The notes under the pieces: model-generated
Databases searched by the model: none
What the model was told of the DNA's origin: nothing
The model's input: the letters and a program-made list of their open reading frames with translations, nothing else
DNA from: Zerene cesonia
Taxonomy: Eukaryota; Arthropoda; Insecta; Lepidoptera; Pieridae
Reading direction: 5' to 3'
Length of the DNA stretch: 64,000 nucleotides
Assembly (NCBI RefSeq): GCF_012273895.1
Contig: NC_052109.1
Span: 2,866,432-2,930,431 of the forward strand
Made by a program: the position numbers and the translations under genes
In this document: piece by piece, positions 51,061 to 62,156 of the stretch
Position numbering within the stretch: position 1 is the stretch's first letter
How the letters are laid out: the number at the start of each line of letters is the position of its first letter

Positions 51061-52106
51061 CAAATCTATATGATTTCTTTTTACAATAAACGGTAATGAA
51101 AATTAGAAATTACTTATTCTTTTATTATCTCATCTCTTTGGAATTAACGAACTCCGTAGCCGTATTATGAATTTTATTCGCACAACATAAATGAATTCTA
51201 AGTAAGCGGAGGGCTCTCCAAAAAAATGTAAACATCGTTATTTAATTAAATGTCCTCTTACTATTTATTAATATCTCCGTTGTATGAAAAACAAAAGGAT
51301 AATGAGAGGAAAAATTCATTAAACTCCAAGTATTTGCTTAGCATCTCGCAATTACGAAAGAGCCGGTACCTTGGTTTCGTACAACGTCGCTGGGTGGAGC
51401 GTTTATCGGGCCACTGTTTTGTAACATAAATTAACCCGGTTTAACTGTGCTTGCCTGATATGAATGTTGTGGTGATGGACCTTTGTAATTTAACTATCAC
51501 TAAGTGGATTATCAAGGAGTCATTATGTGTACAATTAGGTGGGTATGACATACATAAAATTTTAATCTATGAATATTTTATAAGCTACTATCTCAACCGG
51601 CGAACTTCGCAACGCCATAAAATTTTTTTTAGACACATTTTCGGTATCTTTCTTACCTTTTAAACCTTTCATGTGTTATTGTGATTAGATCAAAATAAAA
51701 ATTATCAAAATCGGCTCCGCCACTTTTGAGTTTTAGCGAGGTAAACGAGCAGTAATTGTATTTTATATATAGGTATAGATGAATGTGAGGAGATGACTTG
51801 TATCATCTATTATATAATATTAATACCTATGTTTGATGAGGGTATGTTGCGATTTGTATAATAATTTTATTACTGTGCAACCATATTTTTCATTGCCCGT
51901 TTGAAGTGCCTACGTAAAATCCCAATACTTAAAGTTATGGACAATATAGAAACAGTTTCATGGTCTCTATTTGTTTGGTTTATTTTATTTTTGTCACAGA
52001 ACCTAATAGTTTGGTTACAAATAAATGGCAGAACAAAAATGTAAATAAAAGGTCACAATTAAATGGCAGAACAATCTTGGTTATAGAATTGATTTTATAA
52101 GAAATA
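51061..52106. other. Non-coding DNA with one repeat remnant
   Basis: About 51590-51780 is a degraded dispersed repeat (CTCAACCGGCGAACTTCGCA, then AAAATCGGCTCCGCCACTTT, ending in a TATATA run). Otherwise no gene and no clear motif. Confidence 0.5.
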
Positions 52107-53493
52107 CTAGCTGCGCCCCGCGGTTTCACCCGTGTGTGTTTGTATCTCGTAGGAATAACGGGATAAAAAGTTGCCTGTATAAAAAAATAAAAAATAAAAT
52201 TTCTTTATTTGTTTCAAAAAGTTTCACATGATATAGATATATATTGCATTGAACCCCACACTAGGATCNNNNNNNNNNNNNNNNNNNNNNNNNNNNNNNN
52301 NNNNNNNNNNNNNNNNNNNNNNNNNNNNNNNNNNNNNNNNNNNNNNNNNNNNNNNNNNNNNNNNNNNNNNNNNNNNNNNNNNNNNNNNNNNNNNNNNNNN
52401 NNNNNNNNNNNNNNNNNNNNNNNNNNNNNNNNNNNNNNNNNNNNNNNNNNNNNNNNNNNNNNNNNNNNNNNNNNNNNNNNNNNNNNNNNNNNNNNNNNNN
52501 NNNNNNNNNNNNNNNNNNNNNNNNNNNNNNNNNNNNNNNNNNNNNNNNNNNNNNNNNNNNNNNNNNNNNNNNNNNNNNNNNNNNNNNNNNNNNNNNNNNN
52601 NNNNNNNNNNNNNNNNNNNNNNNNNNNNNNNNNNNNNNNNNNNNNNNNNNNNNNNNNNNNNNNNNNNNNNNNNNNNNNNNNNNNNNNNNNNNNNNNNNNN
52701 NNNNNNNNNNNNNNNNNNNNNNNNNNNNNNNNNNNNNNNNNNNNNNNNNNNNNNNNNNNNNNNNNNNNNNNNNNNNNNNNNNNNNNNNNNNNNNNNNNNN
52801 NNNNNNNNNNNNNNNNNNNNNNNNNNNNNNNNNNNNNNNNNNNNNNNNNNNNNNNNNNNNNNNNNNNNNNNNNNNNNNNNNNNNNNNNNNNNNNNNNNNN
52901 NNNNNNNNNNNNNNNNNNNNNNNNNNNNNNNNNNNNNNNNNNNNNNNNNNNNNNNNNNNNNNNNNNNNNNNNNNNNNNNNNNNNNNNNNNNNNNNNNNNN
53001 NNNNNNNNNNNNNNNNNNNNNNNNNNNNNNNNNNNNNNNNNNNNNNNNNNNNNNNNNNNNNNNNNNNNNNNNNNNNNNNNNNNNNNNNNNNNNNNNNNNN
53101 NNNNNNNNNNNNNNNNNNNNNNNNNNNNNNNNNNNNNNNNNNNNNNNNNNNNNNNNNNNNNNNNNNNNNNNNNNNNNNNNNNNNNNNNNNNNNNNNNNNN
53201 NNNNNNNNNNNNNNNNNNNNNNNNNNNNNNNNNNNNNNNNNNNNNNNNNNNNNNNNNNNNNNNNNNNNTTTCGCTTAACTGATAAAAATGAGACGCGGAA
53301 TAAAACAGCAACACGTCTAACCTCGGTGCAAGCTTGGACGAAAGAGGTTGTTCCAGTAGAAGTATGTTATTCCAGTTGTCCATCTGTCTACGTACCAAAT
53401 TTCACTGCAATCGGTTGAGTAGTTTTTGCGTGAAAGAGCAACAAACACACACACATTCTTACAAACTTTTGCATTTTTAATAATAGTAGGATA
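52107..53493 (-). mobile_element. Lep1-like Helitron split by a nested retroelement and an assembly gap
   Basis: The Helitron 3' end (CTAGCTGCGCCCCGCGG) is at 52107-52178 and its 5' part at 53361-53493. Its middle is interrupted where other copies read CCTATATGTTATTCC: the left piece ends CCTGTAT and the right resumes GTATGTTATTCC, so GTAT may be a 4-bp target duplication. The inserted sequence starts with an A/T-rich end containing TTTATT (AATAAA in reverse), as expected for a minus-oriented LINE-type 3' end, then enters the N gap. Its other end is 53269-53363. Confidence 0.7.
52269..53268. other. Assembly gap (1,000 N)
   Basis: Exactly 1,000 N, probably a placeholder length. It lies inside the retroelement nested in the Helitron; open frames spanning it are artefacts of the N run. 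Confidence 0.98.
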
Positions 53494-55794
53494 TTGAACA
53501 TGACAAATAAGTCATACGAAGTGAATCAATACGTTTATTTTGTTGTGTTTTGATGATTAAGTAAGGTTAAATATTTATTTATGGCTCATTAGGTAAAAAA
53601 TGGACCACACGAATTATGAACGTTCGTCACTTTATAAAAATACAAATATAAATTTAAATATGGTATATTCTAACATATGGTATGTTCTAATTAAATTCAC
53701 AATCATTTATTGTGATCTCTCTCTTATAATATCAATAAATAATAGTCGTAAATACATCAATTTAACACCATTCCCTCAAAATTCTCGAATAAACGTAATA
53801 CAAAGTGTTCACGTGTAAATTGTACACAAAATCAACCCAACCATTAAATTTTAAGTCTAGCATTAGTTCCATTAAGCCCTGAACACAACACATGCTTTGT
53901 CAAATAAAACTTACCCATTACAGTGTTAAATCTGCGCCAGTGTGTACTATGAAAAGGTCAAATCTGGAACATTCGACGGGTCGCTTATGACCTTTTGCAA
54001 TTCGATGTTATAGTTGCAATTCCCCCAAAGCAAATCTTTATTAAGGGACGTTTATGTGCGTTCGTTGATTTGAACAGATTCGTCGCATGGGATTGTGCGA
54101 GATTTATGGTGATAACGGTCGAAGGTCGTGATTATAGCCTTATAAATTTATCAGTGACAAATTAACACGTATCGGTTATAAATTATTTCATCTATAAATA
54201 CGACATAGAGATGACAAACGTCGCTTGTAAACATTCAAAATCTCAATCAAATCTATCTCATCAAAATCTATTTATTTGTTATATTCGTAATCATTAATCA
54301 CTAACTGATTCTCTAATAAATATTAATAGGTAGGTTAGGAATGGTAGGTAGATAGGAAATCAATAGATTCACACATATGTTCTGCAATAGAATAAAATAT
54401 TAAAATTTTTCAACAGACCTTTTATTTCTTCTACGTACATTTCCAATGTACTTACAATTAAACAAAAGCGCACATTAAATGAAATTAACACTTGTAAAAA
54501 AACAAAGCAAAGACTTATAAATGAGTATCTTATAACTATATCGGGCTCCTTGCACCCAAGTTTCGATTACAAGGCCTCCTAAGGCCGATTGTAGATAGAA
54601 AATCGTAACATGCACAATTATAAACGTTATACCTACAAATTATCTTCGTAACTTTAATATCAGAATCTTTTGTACAGGCGAAACAATATTGGGCGGCAGA
54701 GGATAAATGACGAATCGTCGTAGTCAGTTTATTACATTATTTTACATAATACGGCGTATTAATCTCTTAGTGGGCTAACTCGTAACTTAACTCACGAGTA
54801 AAAAGTATCTTTGTGCTAGAAGACTAGCTTATATCTGTACGAAATTGGTCTAGATTCATGATTTAGAAATTTTATTAAAGGGCCTAATCGTATCGAGCTA
54901 TATTGGTATACAAATCGACAATACTTAACGTAAATTGTATATAGAGGCATCTCAAAGAAATAGTTTGGGGGAGTTTTATTTATTCTTTATGGTCCAAAAA
55001 GTTTGTGTCGCGGGGGCGGTTTAATGAGATGCGGTGTAAATACTGTATTCCTTGGAGATCACCCTCCCTCGCTTGATGCGTTTTTTGATTTGATGTGGGT
55101 ATTTGGTGTGTAAATAGTTCTTATTCAATCTTTAGGGATAGTGAATGATAATTGAAATCAGCTTCAATGAATTGTCTTGCGTTTTTGGGGTTCCGTAACC
55201 AAAGGGTAAAACAGAACTCTTTTAATAAGTACAAAATTCAAAATTCAAATTCAATTTAACTTTATTTGCTGAATGTAGTGTATATACGTATGACGTAGAA
55301 AACTGATATCAGTAGAGTGAAATTTTTAATTATTCATAGTGTGTTTGTGCAGGTGTGGCTTGCTCTAAATACCGGGCGGAGTCACAATGGACTCATCTTG
55401 GAGGTTAATTGTAATATTTTTTATAAAATGCGTCTGGCATGAAACACGTATGTGACTTCATAATACTGATAGCATTGTATCTGTAACGACTTGACGCGTG
55501 AAACAATTATTTAGAAGGTGCCTTTAAGACTGGGGTTCTTGACACTAAGTAAGTGGGTTTTCGAGGACAAAACATCGAAATTTGGCCTTTTTTGATAAGC
55601 GCCAATAGCCAATATTTATGATAGATTGAGAGGAAATACATACCATATGCTACGAGTGTGAAATGACCGGCGCTTACCTCATGCTTTTCTGTAACAATAT
55701 AGACTTGCGCCTAGGTGCCTAGCAGGTACCTAAAAATCAATGGATTCACACAAAAGTTCTGCCATAGAATATACTTCTACGTGCATTTTTTATG
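53494..55794. other. Non-coding DNA with a possible regulatory island
   Basis: About 53930-54170 is GC-richer and holds three AGGTCA-type half-sites (AAAGGTCAAA near 53955, ATGACCTTTT near 53990, GAAGGTCG near 54120). About 55180-55300 carries GGGGTTCCGTAACC and a TTCAAAATTCAAATTCAA stretch typical of repeat debris. No coding gene. Confidence 0.4.
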
Positions 55795-56035
55795 TCAGAG
55801 TCGGCAATGGGTCGCCTGATGGTAAGCGCTACCACCGGCCATGAAAATTTAAGGAGAGGTGTAAGGTCGATTGCAGACCTTACACCTCCACTAATGTTTT
55901 GTTAACTTCAAAAAGATTTGACGAGAGGAACAAAGAAAAACACTGGGTAAGGAAAAGGAGGCCTCCGGATCCCCCACTCACCGAACGAAACACAGCAGTA
56001 TGCTATTTCACGCCGGTCTTATAGCGTCAAATTAC
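55795..56035 (-). mobile_element. Retroelement-derived repeat (GCACGAATTGGG family), reverse copy
   Basis: Reads GTCGGCAATGGGTCGCCTGA and GGTAAGCGCTACCACCGGCC, the reverse of the 3' part of the copy at 33975, and ends near the GAAACACAGCAGTATGC block. 5' part missing. Confidence 0.7.
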
Positions 56036-56635
56036 TGCTCTTATTATACCTAATTATACATGTATATGAATGAATCAGGTACAACGGCACAATATTATCG
56101 TTTAAACGCGATTTTCAGCCGCGCGAGCCGGGTTTGTTTGCTGGCTGCGATACATATACAAGTGCGAACAGTTGCATGCATACGCCATGTTTTATTAGTT
56201 ATAACAGCACTAACTGGGACTTAGAACAAATATGACATCGAAAGATAGCATTGCTAATTTGCCTGGGTTAAATTGGGCTTAATGCCAAATAGACAGGGAC
56301 ACATATACTATGGGATTATGCTGCGAAATAAAAAATATGCTGGTTACATTTATGATATAATTATAGATGGATAAGTCTACACTACACTACACACACATTC
56401 ACACTACATTAATGATTTATAGGTAAGAAAAATCTAGGGATACTAACAGGGAATTGAAAAACAAACTTTTAAAATGCTGTATAAAGGAAGAGTGAATTTA
56501 TTTTGATGATGAATAGATTTCATGTTACGTTGTCGACGGCAAACCTTTTTTTTCTCTGTTCCCGCTGATTCTGTCAAATAATAATAATAAAGTAGTTTAT
56601 ATTTACATTCGTATCACCACAGATAACATAATACT

Positions 56636-56820
56636 ATACTAGCCTTATACATAAAATTGCCGTGTCACAATTTTAGTTACCGAACGCCTCCAAAACGGCT
56701 GGACCGATTCTTACGAAATTTTGTGTGCATATTGGGTATATCTGATAATCGGCCAACATCTATTCATCATACTCCTAAATGAATTAAGGCAGAACAGCGT
56801 TTGCCGGTTCAGCTAGTATC
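56636..56820 (+). mobile_element. Helitron-like repeat ending CAGCTAG
   Basis: Runs from TACTATACTAGCCTTATAC through AACGGCTGGACCGATTCTTA to AGCGTTTGCCGGTTCAGCTAG and TA. Related to 40942-41125 (reverse) and the fragment at 31985-32040. Confidence 0.6.
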
Positions 56821-57255
56821 TATAATAATTATAATAAAAGATGTTTGCGAAACATACACTTCAATTTAAGTATCTCGGTTTACCAGCTAAATACATCCCT
56901 GTTTCTCAGCAACGAGTTAACATCAAGCTCTATATACCATATTATATACGAAACGATTGAAGATTTCATCACTTATTCGAAACCTGCGTTCATGTGTACC
57001 CGTTATGTCACGTGCACGCATAATTGTTTCAGTCGCAGCAAACATGCAGATCGCGGTGTTGATATTGTGTTTTCTAGCCGCTAAATTTCGTAATTAATAA
57101 CCTATACTTGTATATATGTGTATAGTATTAGAAACTATCTTTATATTGTGAATTTAATGATTTTGTTTGCAGGTTGTCTAGACGTCTTTTATTTCTTTTT
57201 GCTGCGGTAACGCTTGATGGGAAGGGTGCAGCTCAATTGATATATATATAATTGA

Positions 57256-57467
57256 CTAGCTGCGCCCCTCGGTTTCACCCGCGTAAGTCTGTATCTTATA
57301 AGAATATCGTTAGTTAATAGTAAATAATAAGTTGCCTATGTGTTATTCCAGTTGTCCAGCTATCTACATACCAAATTTCACTGCAATCGGTTGAGTAGTA
57401 TTTGCGTGAAAGAATCACATACATACACACATCCTCACAAACTTTCGCATTTATAATATAAGTAGGA
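57256..57467 (-). mobile_element. Lep1-like Helitron with a small internal insertion
   Basis: CTAGCTGCGCCCCTCGG at the left is the 3' end, TTTATAATATAAGTAGGA at the right the 5' end. Compared with the 49458 copy it has about 20 extra AT-rich bases near 57310-57330. Confidence 0.8.
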
Positions 57468-60400
57468 TTTTATAAAAAACAATTTCTACATTATTCTCAG
57501 GTGTGAAGACATATTATATACGATTCAGTTGAATATGATAAGCAATGGTAGGCACGATTGCGGTCATTATAATAGAGTTATTTTGCATATATAAGATACG
57601 AATAGGATGAAAAAATTCATCAAAATGTTGATTTACTATTTCAGTATATTATCTCGTTTTCTCGTTAATTAGTTCTAGCGGAACGTCGCTGTCATTGTAA
57701 TACAAACATATATTTAGGTAATCGCATATCCGAAAATCATTCAGGATCGTAATTCAAGTTAACTGATGATGCTAGCGTTGATTTAAAATTGCCATGTGCC
57801 TTTAATATTACAAACAGTTCCCTCTCACTCATAAATAAATGTACAATACAGCAATACCCTTGTTGACACAACAGAATTTCGCAATAGAAATCACGCGGGC
57901 CAGCGAGGGTGGATTATCTTTAATTAGCAGACGGGCTTGTGCGTGACCTCCCATTATCAAGATATTCATCAGTATAGAAGGCAAATTAGACTGACTAATG
58001 CATCAACACTCTTTACCTAATACTACTATTGTATGTTATCTGTGCTAATACGTACAAATGAAATGGCAGGTCGGATAGTATGCGATCACCAGCGCTTATG
58101 AACTTGAATGCTTACGACAAAATCGTTGGTTCCAGAAACTTGTAACTTTTTATGAAAAATATATGCATATTGTTCTAGAAATTTTATTATCTGTACCAAA
58201 TATGAGTTTCCTGTGCAATCGACTTTACCAGATTAATTCATAGTTCAACCTTCTTTTAATGGGATTTGCAGAGGATTAGGTCGTTAAGATATAATTATTA
58301 ATTTTTGCAATTAGCTACCAATAAAAAAGAGATGCCGATTTCCAGTCCTAAGTCACTCAGATAGTTTTATCTTAACTTTTGTTACATTGAAAATAGTAAT
58401 GCAACTTTCTTAACATTGAATTTGCGACAATTAGCGATTCGGCCATATCGTTTATCCACACTAAACGCTGTAGAGTCCCCTATACACTTGTGCCGACATT
58501 CGCACAATACGCTGCTAATCGCACGACAAAGAACGGTTTAGATATAAATACAAATCGTGTTGTTTTCGGTCGACACCCCGTCGGTTTCCTCTGCGTTGTA
58601 AAGGACACTATACATTGGTATTGCACTTTCGTGGCCGAATTTCAATTTTTTAATTTTGGTTTAAATTTAGCGACAAGATGTTGCGGATTTATAAATTATT
58701 ATTTACTATACCATTTTATTCAGTGTGTATTCTCTGGCTTACTATTATCAAAACAATGTTATTAGTATCGAAACTCACACATAACAAATCACAAGATCTT
58801 CATGGATTACGAGAAGTCTTGAAATGTAATTTCTTTTTATTCTATTCAATTCAAATTTGTTAGCAGCGATGATAGACTTTTTTTTTAATTTGTAAATAAA
58901 ATATTTTTAAGCTGGTTCCCCTTTTGGAACAGTAGGTACACTATTCAGTAATGAGGCTACTTAATGAACTATACTGTACATTTTGTATATAATATTAAGA
59001 TTCCTTTTTGTATAGTTTTAAAGAGTTTTAAATACATAAATTTGATTTAACGTTAGAACTTCTTGCATCGTGTTAAAAGGACACTATTAAACTTGCGATT
59101 TTGGGTCCAATGAATGTGCTCCCTTCTAGCTCCCTCTTGCGAGGGCGGATTGTGATTTTTATTGTTCGTATTTGATCGCGTTCAGATCACGCGCGACTTG
59201 CCCCGGATTAGTTTGACGGTGAATAAATTATCGTTGTTTTATTTTATTGGGGCATAGTATTGGGGCAGTTCTGAATACGGATATTATTTAATTATATAGT
59301 GAACATTTGTTACGGTGGCCTGTCGGTTTATTGTGATTTCATTAAGTTTTTGTTTGTTATAAAAGCGCTGATGTATTTTTTATTCAGGTGTAAAGACATC
59401 TTAGTTATTGCTGTGATTATAAAAATGTCCTTAATTCATAATGACAATGGTGATAAAGTTAAATGGTAGTTCTATCGAATAAATTAATACATTTGCTGCT
59501 TTTTAATTAATTAATTAATTCATATACAGCTGAGAATTTTAAATAATATTATTCAATTGAAGGTAAATAGATAATTTGATTTGTCCTTAAGTAGATAGGT
59601 CAATTTAGTTGTTTGAAGTTTACAATAAATATAATATGCTATATATAAATACATAAATGTTTATAATAGTCAATCAAAATTATTACGCTAGCAAAACCCA
59701 CACAACATTAATATCTATTATAATGAAGTGAAGCGAAACTAGCGTATACCGCGGAATTTCATGGGTAACTAAACTCGTTGGGTTGTGCGCGGGAGTCGGG
59801 AGAACAATGCGTGTCAGCTAAACGCCTGCGGTATGGCTTTATTGGGACCCTACGATATACAGAGTGTTCTAAAATATTCTTTGTATTTGTTATAAAAACT
59901 ATGGCTGAATGAATGTTTTTTAGATAAAAATAAAATACTATCTATCAATTGGTTAATGTTTTTATTTATATCAGAATGTATTACGTATGTTTATATTACA
60001 TAAATATGTAATTTTGAATATTATGCATATAATATTTAATGAAAACCCGAACTTCTCTTATCTACTCTTTGTAAGTTTTAAAAATAAAATAGAGATATGA
60101 TATAAAGAACAAATAAATACAATTTACTTAATATTTTATATTGCACACAAATCAAAACTATATTCAAAGTTATTTTACGCTAAATTCGTATCAGAAAATA
60201 GTTTTCGTTCAAACTAACACTCTGTAAACTCGCTAAACTACACCCTGTATATAATCTAGCCCTGCAGCCAAGCCTGTCTCGGCTAATACTCTAAATTGAG
60301 TGACAGCAAGAGTTAATAAATGCTGCTAGTAATATCAGCCATATGTCGGCACCCTTTGCATTCAGCACAATAACATACTATTTTGCAATCATTTGTATCA

Positions 60401-60997
60401 ATAAATCCTTCATTTTATTTAGATGGTTATTTGGTAGTTTATGTGGATTTCAATGGAAATACAAAATAATTTTAGTGTCAAATTTTATTCTATGAAAATA
60501 ACTCAATATTATACCACATAATATAACTACTACATACTATAAGTGACATCTTAAAATCTTAAAGTTTATAATATTAATAAACTCAAACATTTATTCATTC
60601 AACTATACTACCTATAGAAGCACTTTTGAATCGTCATAATATTACACAGTTATAACATTTACCACCGGTTCGGAAGGCAGTTGCTACAGACAAGAGCCGG
60701 CAAGGAACTCTGTAGTTGCTAATAATAAACACTTTATGGCACACGCGTAAAATAAAATAAAAACAAAAGGATACACACAAACAAAATAATAAACGGACAA
60801 ATAGGTGGCCTTATTGCTAACAAGCGATGTCTTTCAGGCAACCTGAACCACTTATAGTATTTTTAAGGAAAATATAGAGACGGCCACTCACAGTCGCACA
60901 AATAGACCTTAACTCACAAGTATAAGACGGCATTTAGAAATGTATTTTCCATTCGAAACGTCAAATATTCGTAGATTCTCGTACATGTGACATCATA
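57468..60997. other. Non-coding DNA with islands and a retroelement fragment
   Basis: About 58430-58640 is a GC-richer island whose 91-codon frame has no recognisable domain. A (TTAA)n-like run lies near 59502-59520. About 59740-59850 is another short island. 60655-60735 is a dispersed-repeat fragment (ACCACCGGTTCGGAAGGCAG, then GAGCCGGCAAGGAACTC). No gene seen. Confidence 0.45.
60655..60735 (+). repeat. Dispersed retroelement fragment (ACCACCGGTTCGGAAGGCAG)
   Basis: The phrase ACCACCGGTTCGGAAGGCAG followed by AGAGCCGGCAAGGAACTC and GTAGTTGCT is widespread in Lepidoptera as part of a non-LTR or SINE repeat. About 80 bases are recognisable. Confidence 0.55.
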
Positions 60998-61162
60998 TCT
61001 ATACCAATATTATAAAGCTGAAGAGTTTGTTTGTTTGAACGCACTAATTTCAGGAACTACTGGTCCGATTTGAAAAATTTTTCCAGTGTTAGATTGCCCG
61101 TTTATTGAGGAAGGCTATAAGGCTATATATGTACCACGGACGAAGCCGGTGCGGACTGCTAG
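60998..61162 (+). mobile_element. Lep1-like Helitron, complete short copy
   Basis: Starts TCTATACCAATATTATAAAG, includes GAGTTTGTTTGTTTGAACGC, and ends GAAGCCGGTGCGGACTGCTAG followed by T. TC start and CTAG end are both present. Same subfamily as 29336-29497. Confidence 0.8.
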
Positions 61163-61705
61163 TGTATTATAATGATTAAAGGGTACCATTAAAAAGCTCG
61201 ATATTTACTTTACCTTCAAACTATAAACGAACAAATTAAACCGTATCATTAAAAATTGACACAACATTCAATTGGGGTGTACTTATTCCCCGAAGTAATA
61301 AAACGGGGATCCCTGAGGAGTAGAGTATCACGCCACGGGGCCAGCCCACCCGTTGGGACCACTCCATAACTGATTATGGGTTTATTTATATTGCCGCTAA
61401 TTATTTTTACTAGACACTGGCTGTATGAACTTGAAATTGTAATTTTAAATTTTTTTTTTTTGTTTCAGTAAATTCTCTTTCATAATTATATTAAAAAGGC
61501 GGTATATATATTTTAATATAAAGATAAAGGTTGGATATCATGTTCTGAGAAACGGACTGACCCAGTTTATGGCATAAATCATAATTTATTTTGTTCTATA
61601 ACCATATTACGTCAGGTGAATTGTAACATAACTATTGACTTTCTTTCTCTTCTCGTTGTGTACAGATCTAAACTGAATGACAGGGTGATTAAATAGTGAT
61701 AATTT

Positions 61706-61921
61706 GAGAAATTTTTGAAAGAATAGAAAAAATTTGATCACGAGGCAGATTATATAGATCCTAGATAGATCCTAGATAGGATCACGGGTGGCCGAGAGGC
61801 TAGGCGTTGCTACGGTTAGGCAAGAAACGCAGGTTCGTATCCTGCCTCGTGATCAAATTTTTTCTATTCTTTCAAAATTTCTCATTTATAAAGCATTTCA
61901 ATGCTATAAAACTAAAAATTA
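61706..61921 (+). mobile_element. Palindromic SINE: tRNA-like head inside a 42-bp inverted repeat
   Basis: A 216-base insertion with a perfect 15-bp target duplication (AAATAGTGATAATTT at 61691-61705 and 61922-61936). The left arm 61706-61748 is the reverse complement of 61842-61883 with a single extra T. Between them lie a GATCCTAGATA tandem (61757-61778) and a tRNA-like segment. The right arm overlaps the 3' half of the tRNA T arm and acceptor stem, and is followed by a tail with a 6-bp stem-loop (61892-61905). Insertion through a LINE machinery is inferred from the target duplication. Relatives: 14310-14400 and 37448-37492. Confidence 0.85.
61780..61854 (+). other. tRNA-like domain of the palindromic SINE (Ser/Leu type)
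   Basis: 75 bases that fold as a near-cloverleaf: acceptor GATCACG pairs with CGTGATC; T arm GCAGG pairs with CCTGC around TTCGTAT; A box TGGCCGAGAGG (61789-61799) and B box GGTTCGTATCC (61832-61842). The GTGGCCGAGAGG start is that of class II tRNAs (Ser or Leu). The long variable arm is missing and the anticodon loop has nine bases, so it is not a working tRNA gene. Confidence 0.75.
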
Positions 61922-61981
61922 AAATAGTGATAATTTTTCAGTCAACATATCGAAATTCAAAATTGTGAATTTTATTTCAAA

Positions 61982-62156
61982 CACACGGTCCACCCAGTTC
62001 AGGTCCAGTCCAGTTTTATCTGTGGTACATTTTTCTTTCTATAATAACCTTGCTTCTGCCTTAACAAAAACATTAAAAATTGCCGAATTAGTCGAGGATT
62101 TTCGGGTTTTTGCATATCAACTTATGGACACAAGTGATTTTTATTTATATAGATAG
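61982..62156 (+). repeat. Dispersed lepidopteran repeat
   Basis: Contains TTTCTATAATAACCTTGCTTC, TGCCTTAACAAAAACATTAA and ATTTTTATTTATATAGATAG, phrases I recall from a widespread repeat with a TATATAGATA end. No coding function inferred. Confidence 0.45.

Noticed and set aside
52209..53418. Long open frames through 52209-53418
   Set aside because: Artefacts of the second N gap.
58490..58863. 91- and 61-codon open frames on the plus strand
   Set aside because: Hydrophobic but without a domain, conserved start context or partner exons; the first part is better viewed as a non-coding island.
61780..61854. A functional tRNA-Ser or tRNA-Leu gene
   Set aside because: The acceptor and T stems pair well, but the long variable arm is absent, the anticodon loop has nine bases, and the segment lies inside an insertion with target duplications.
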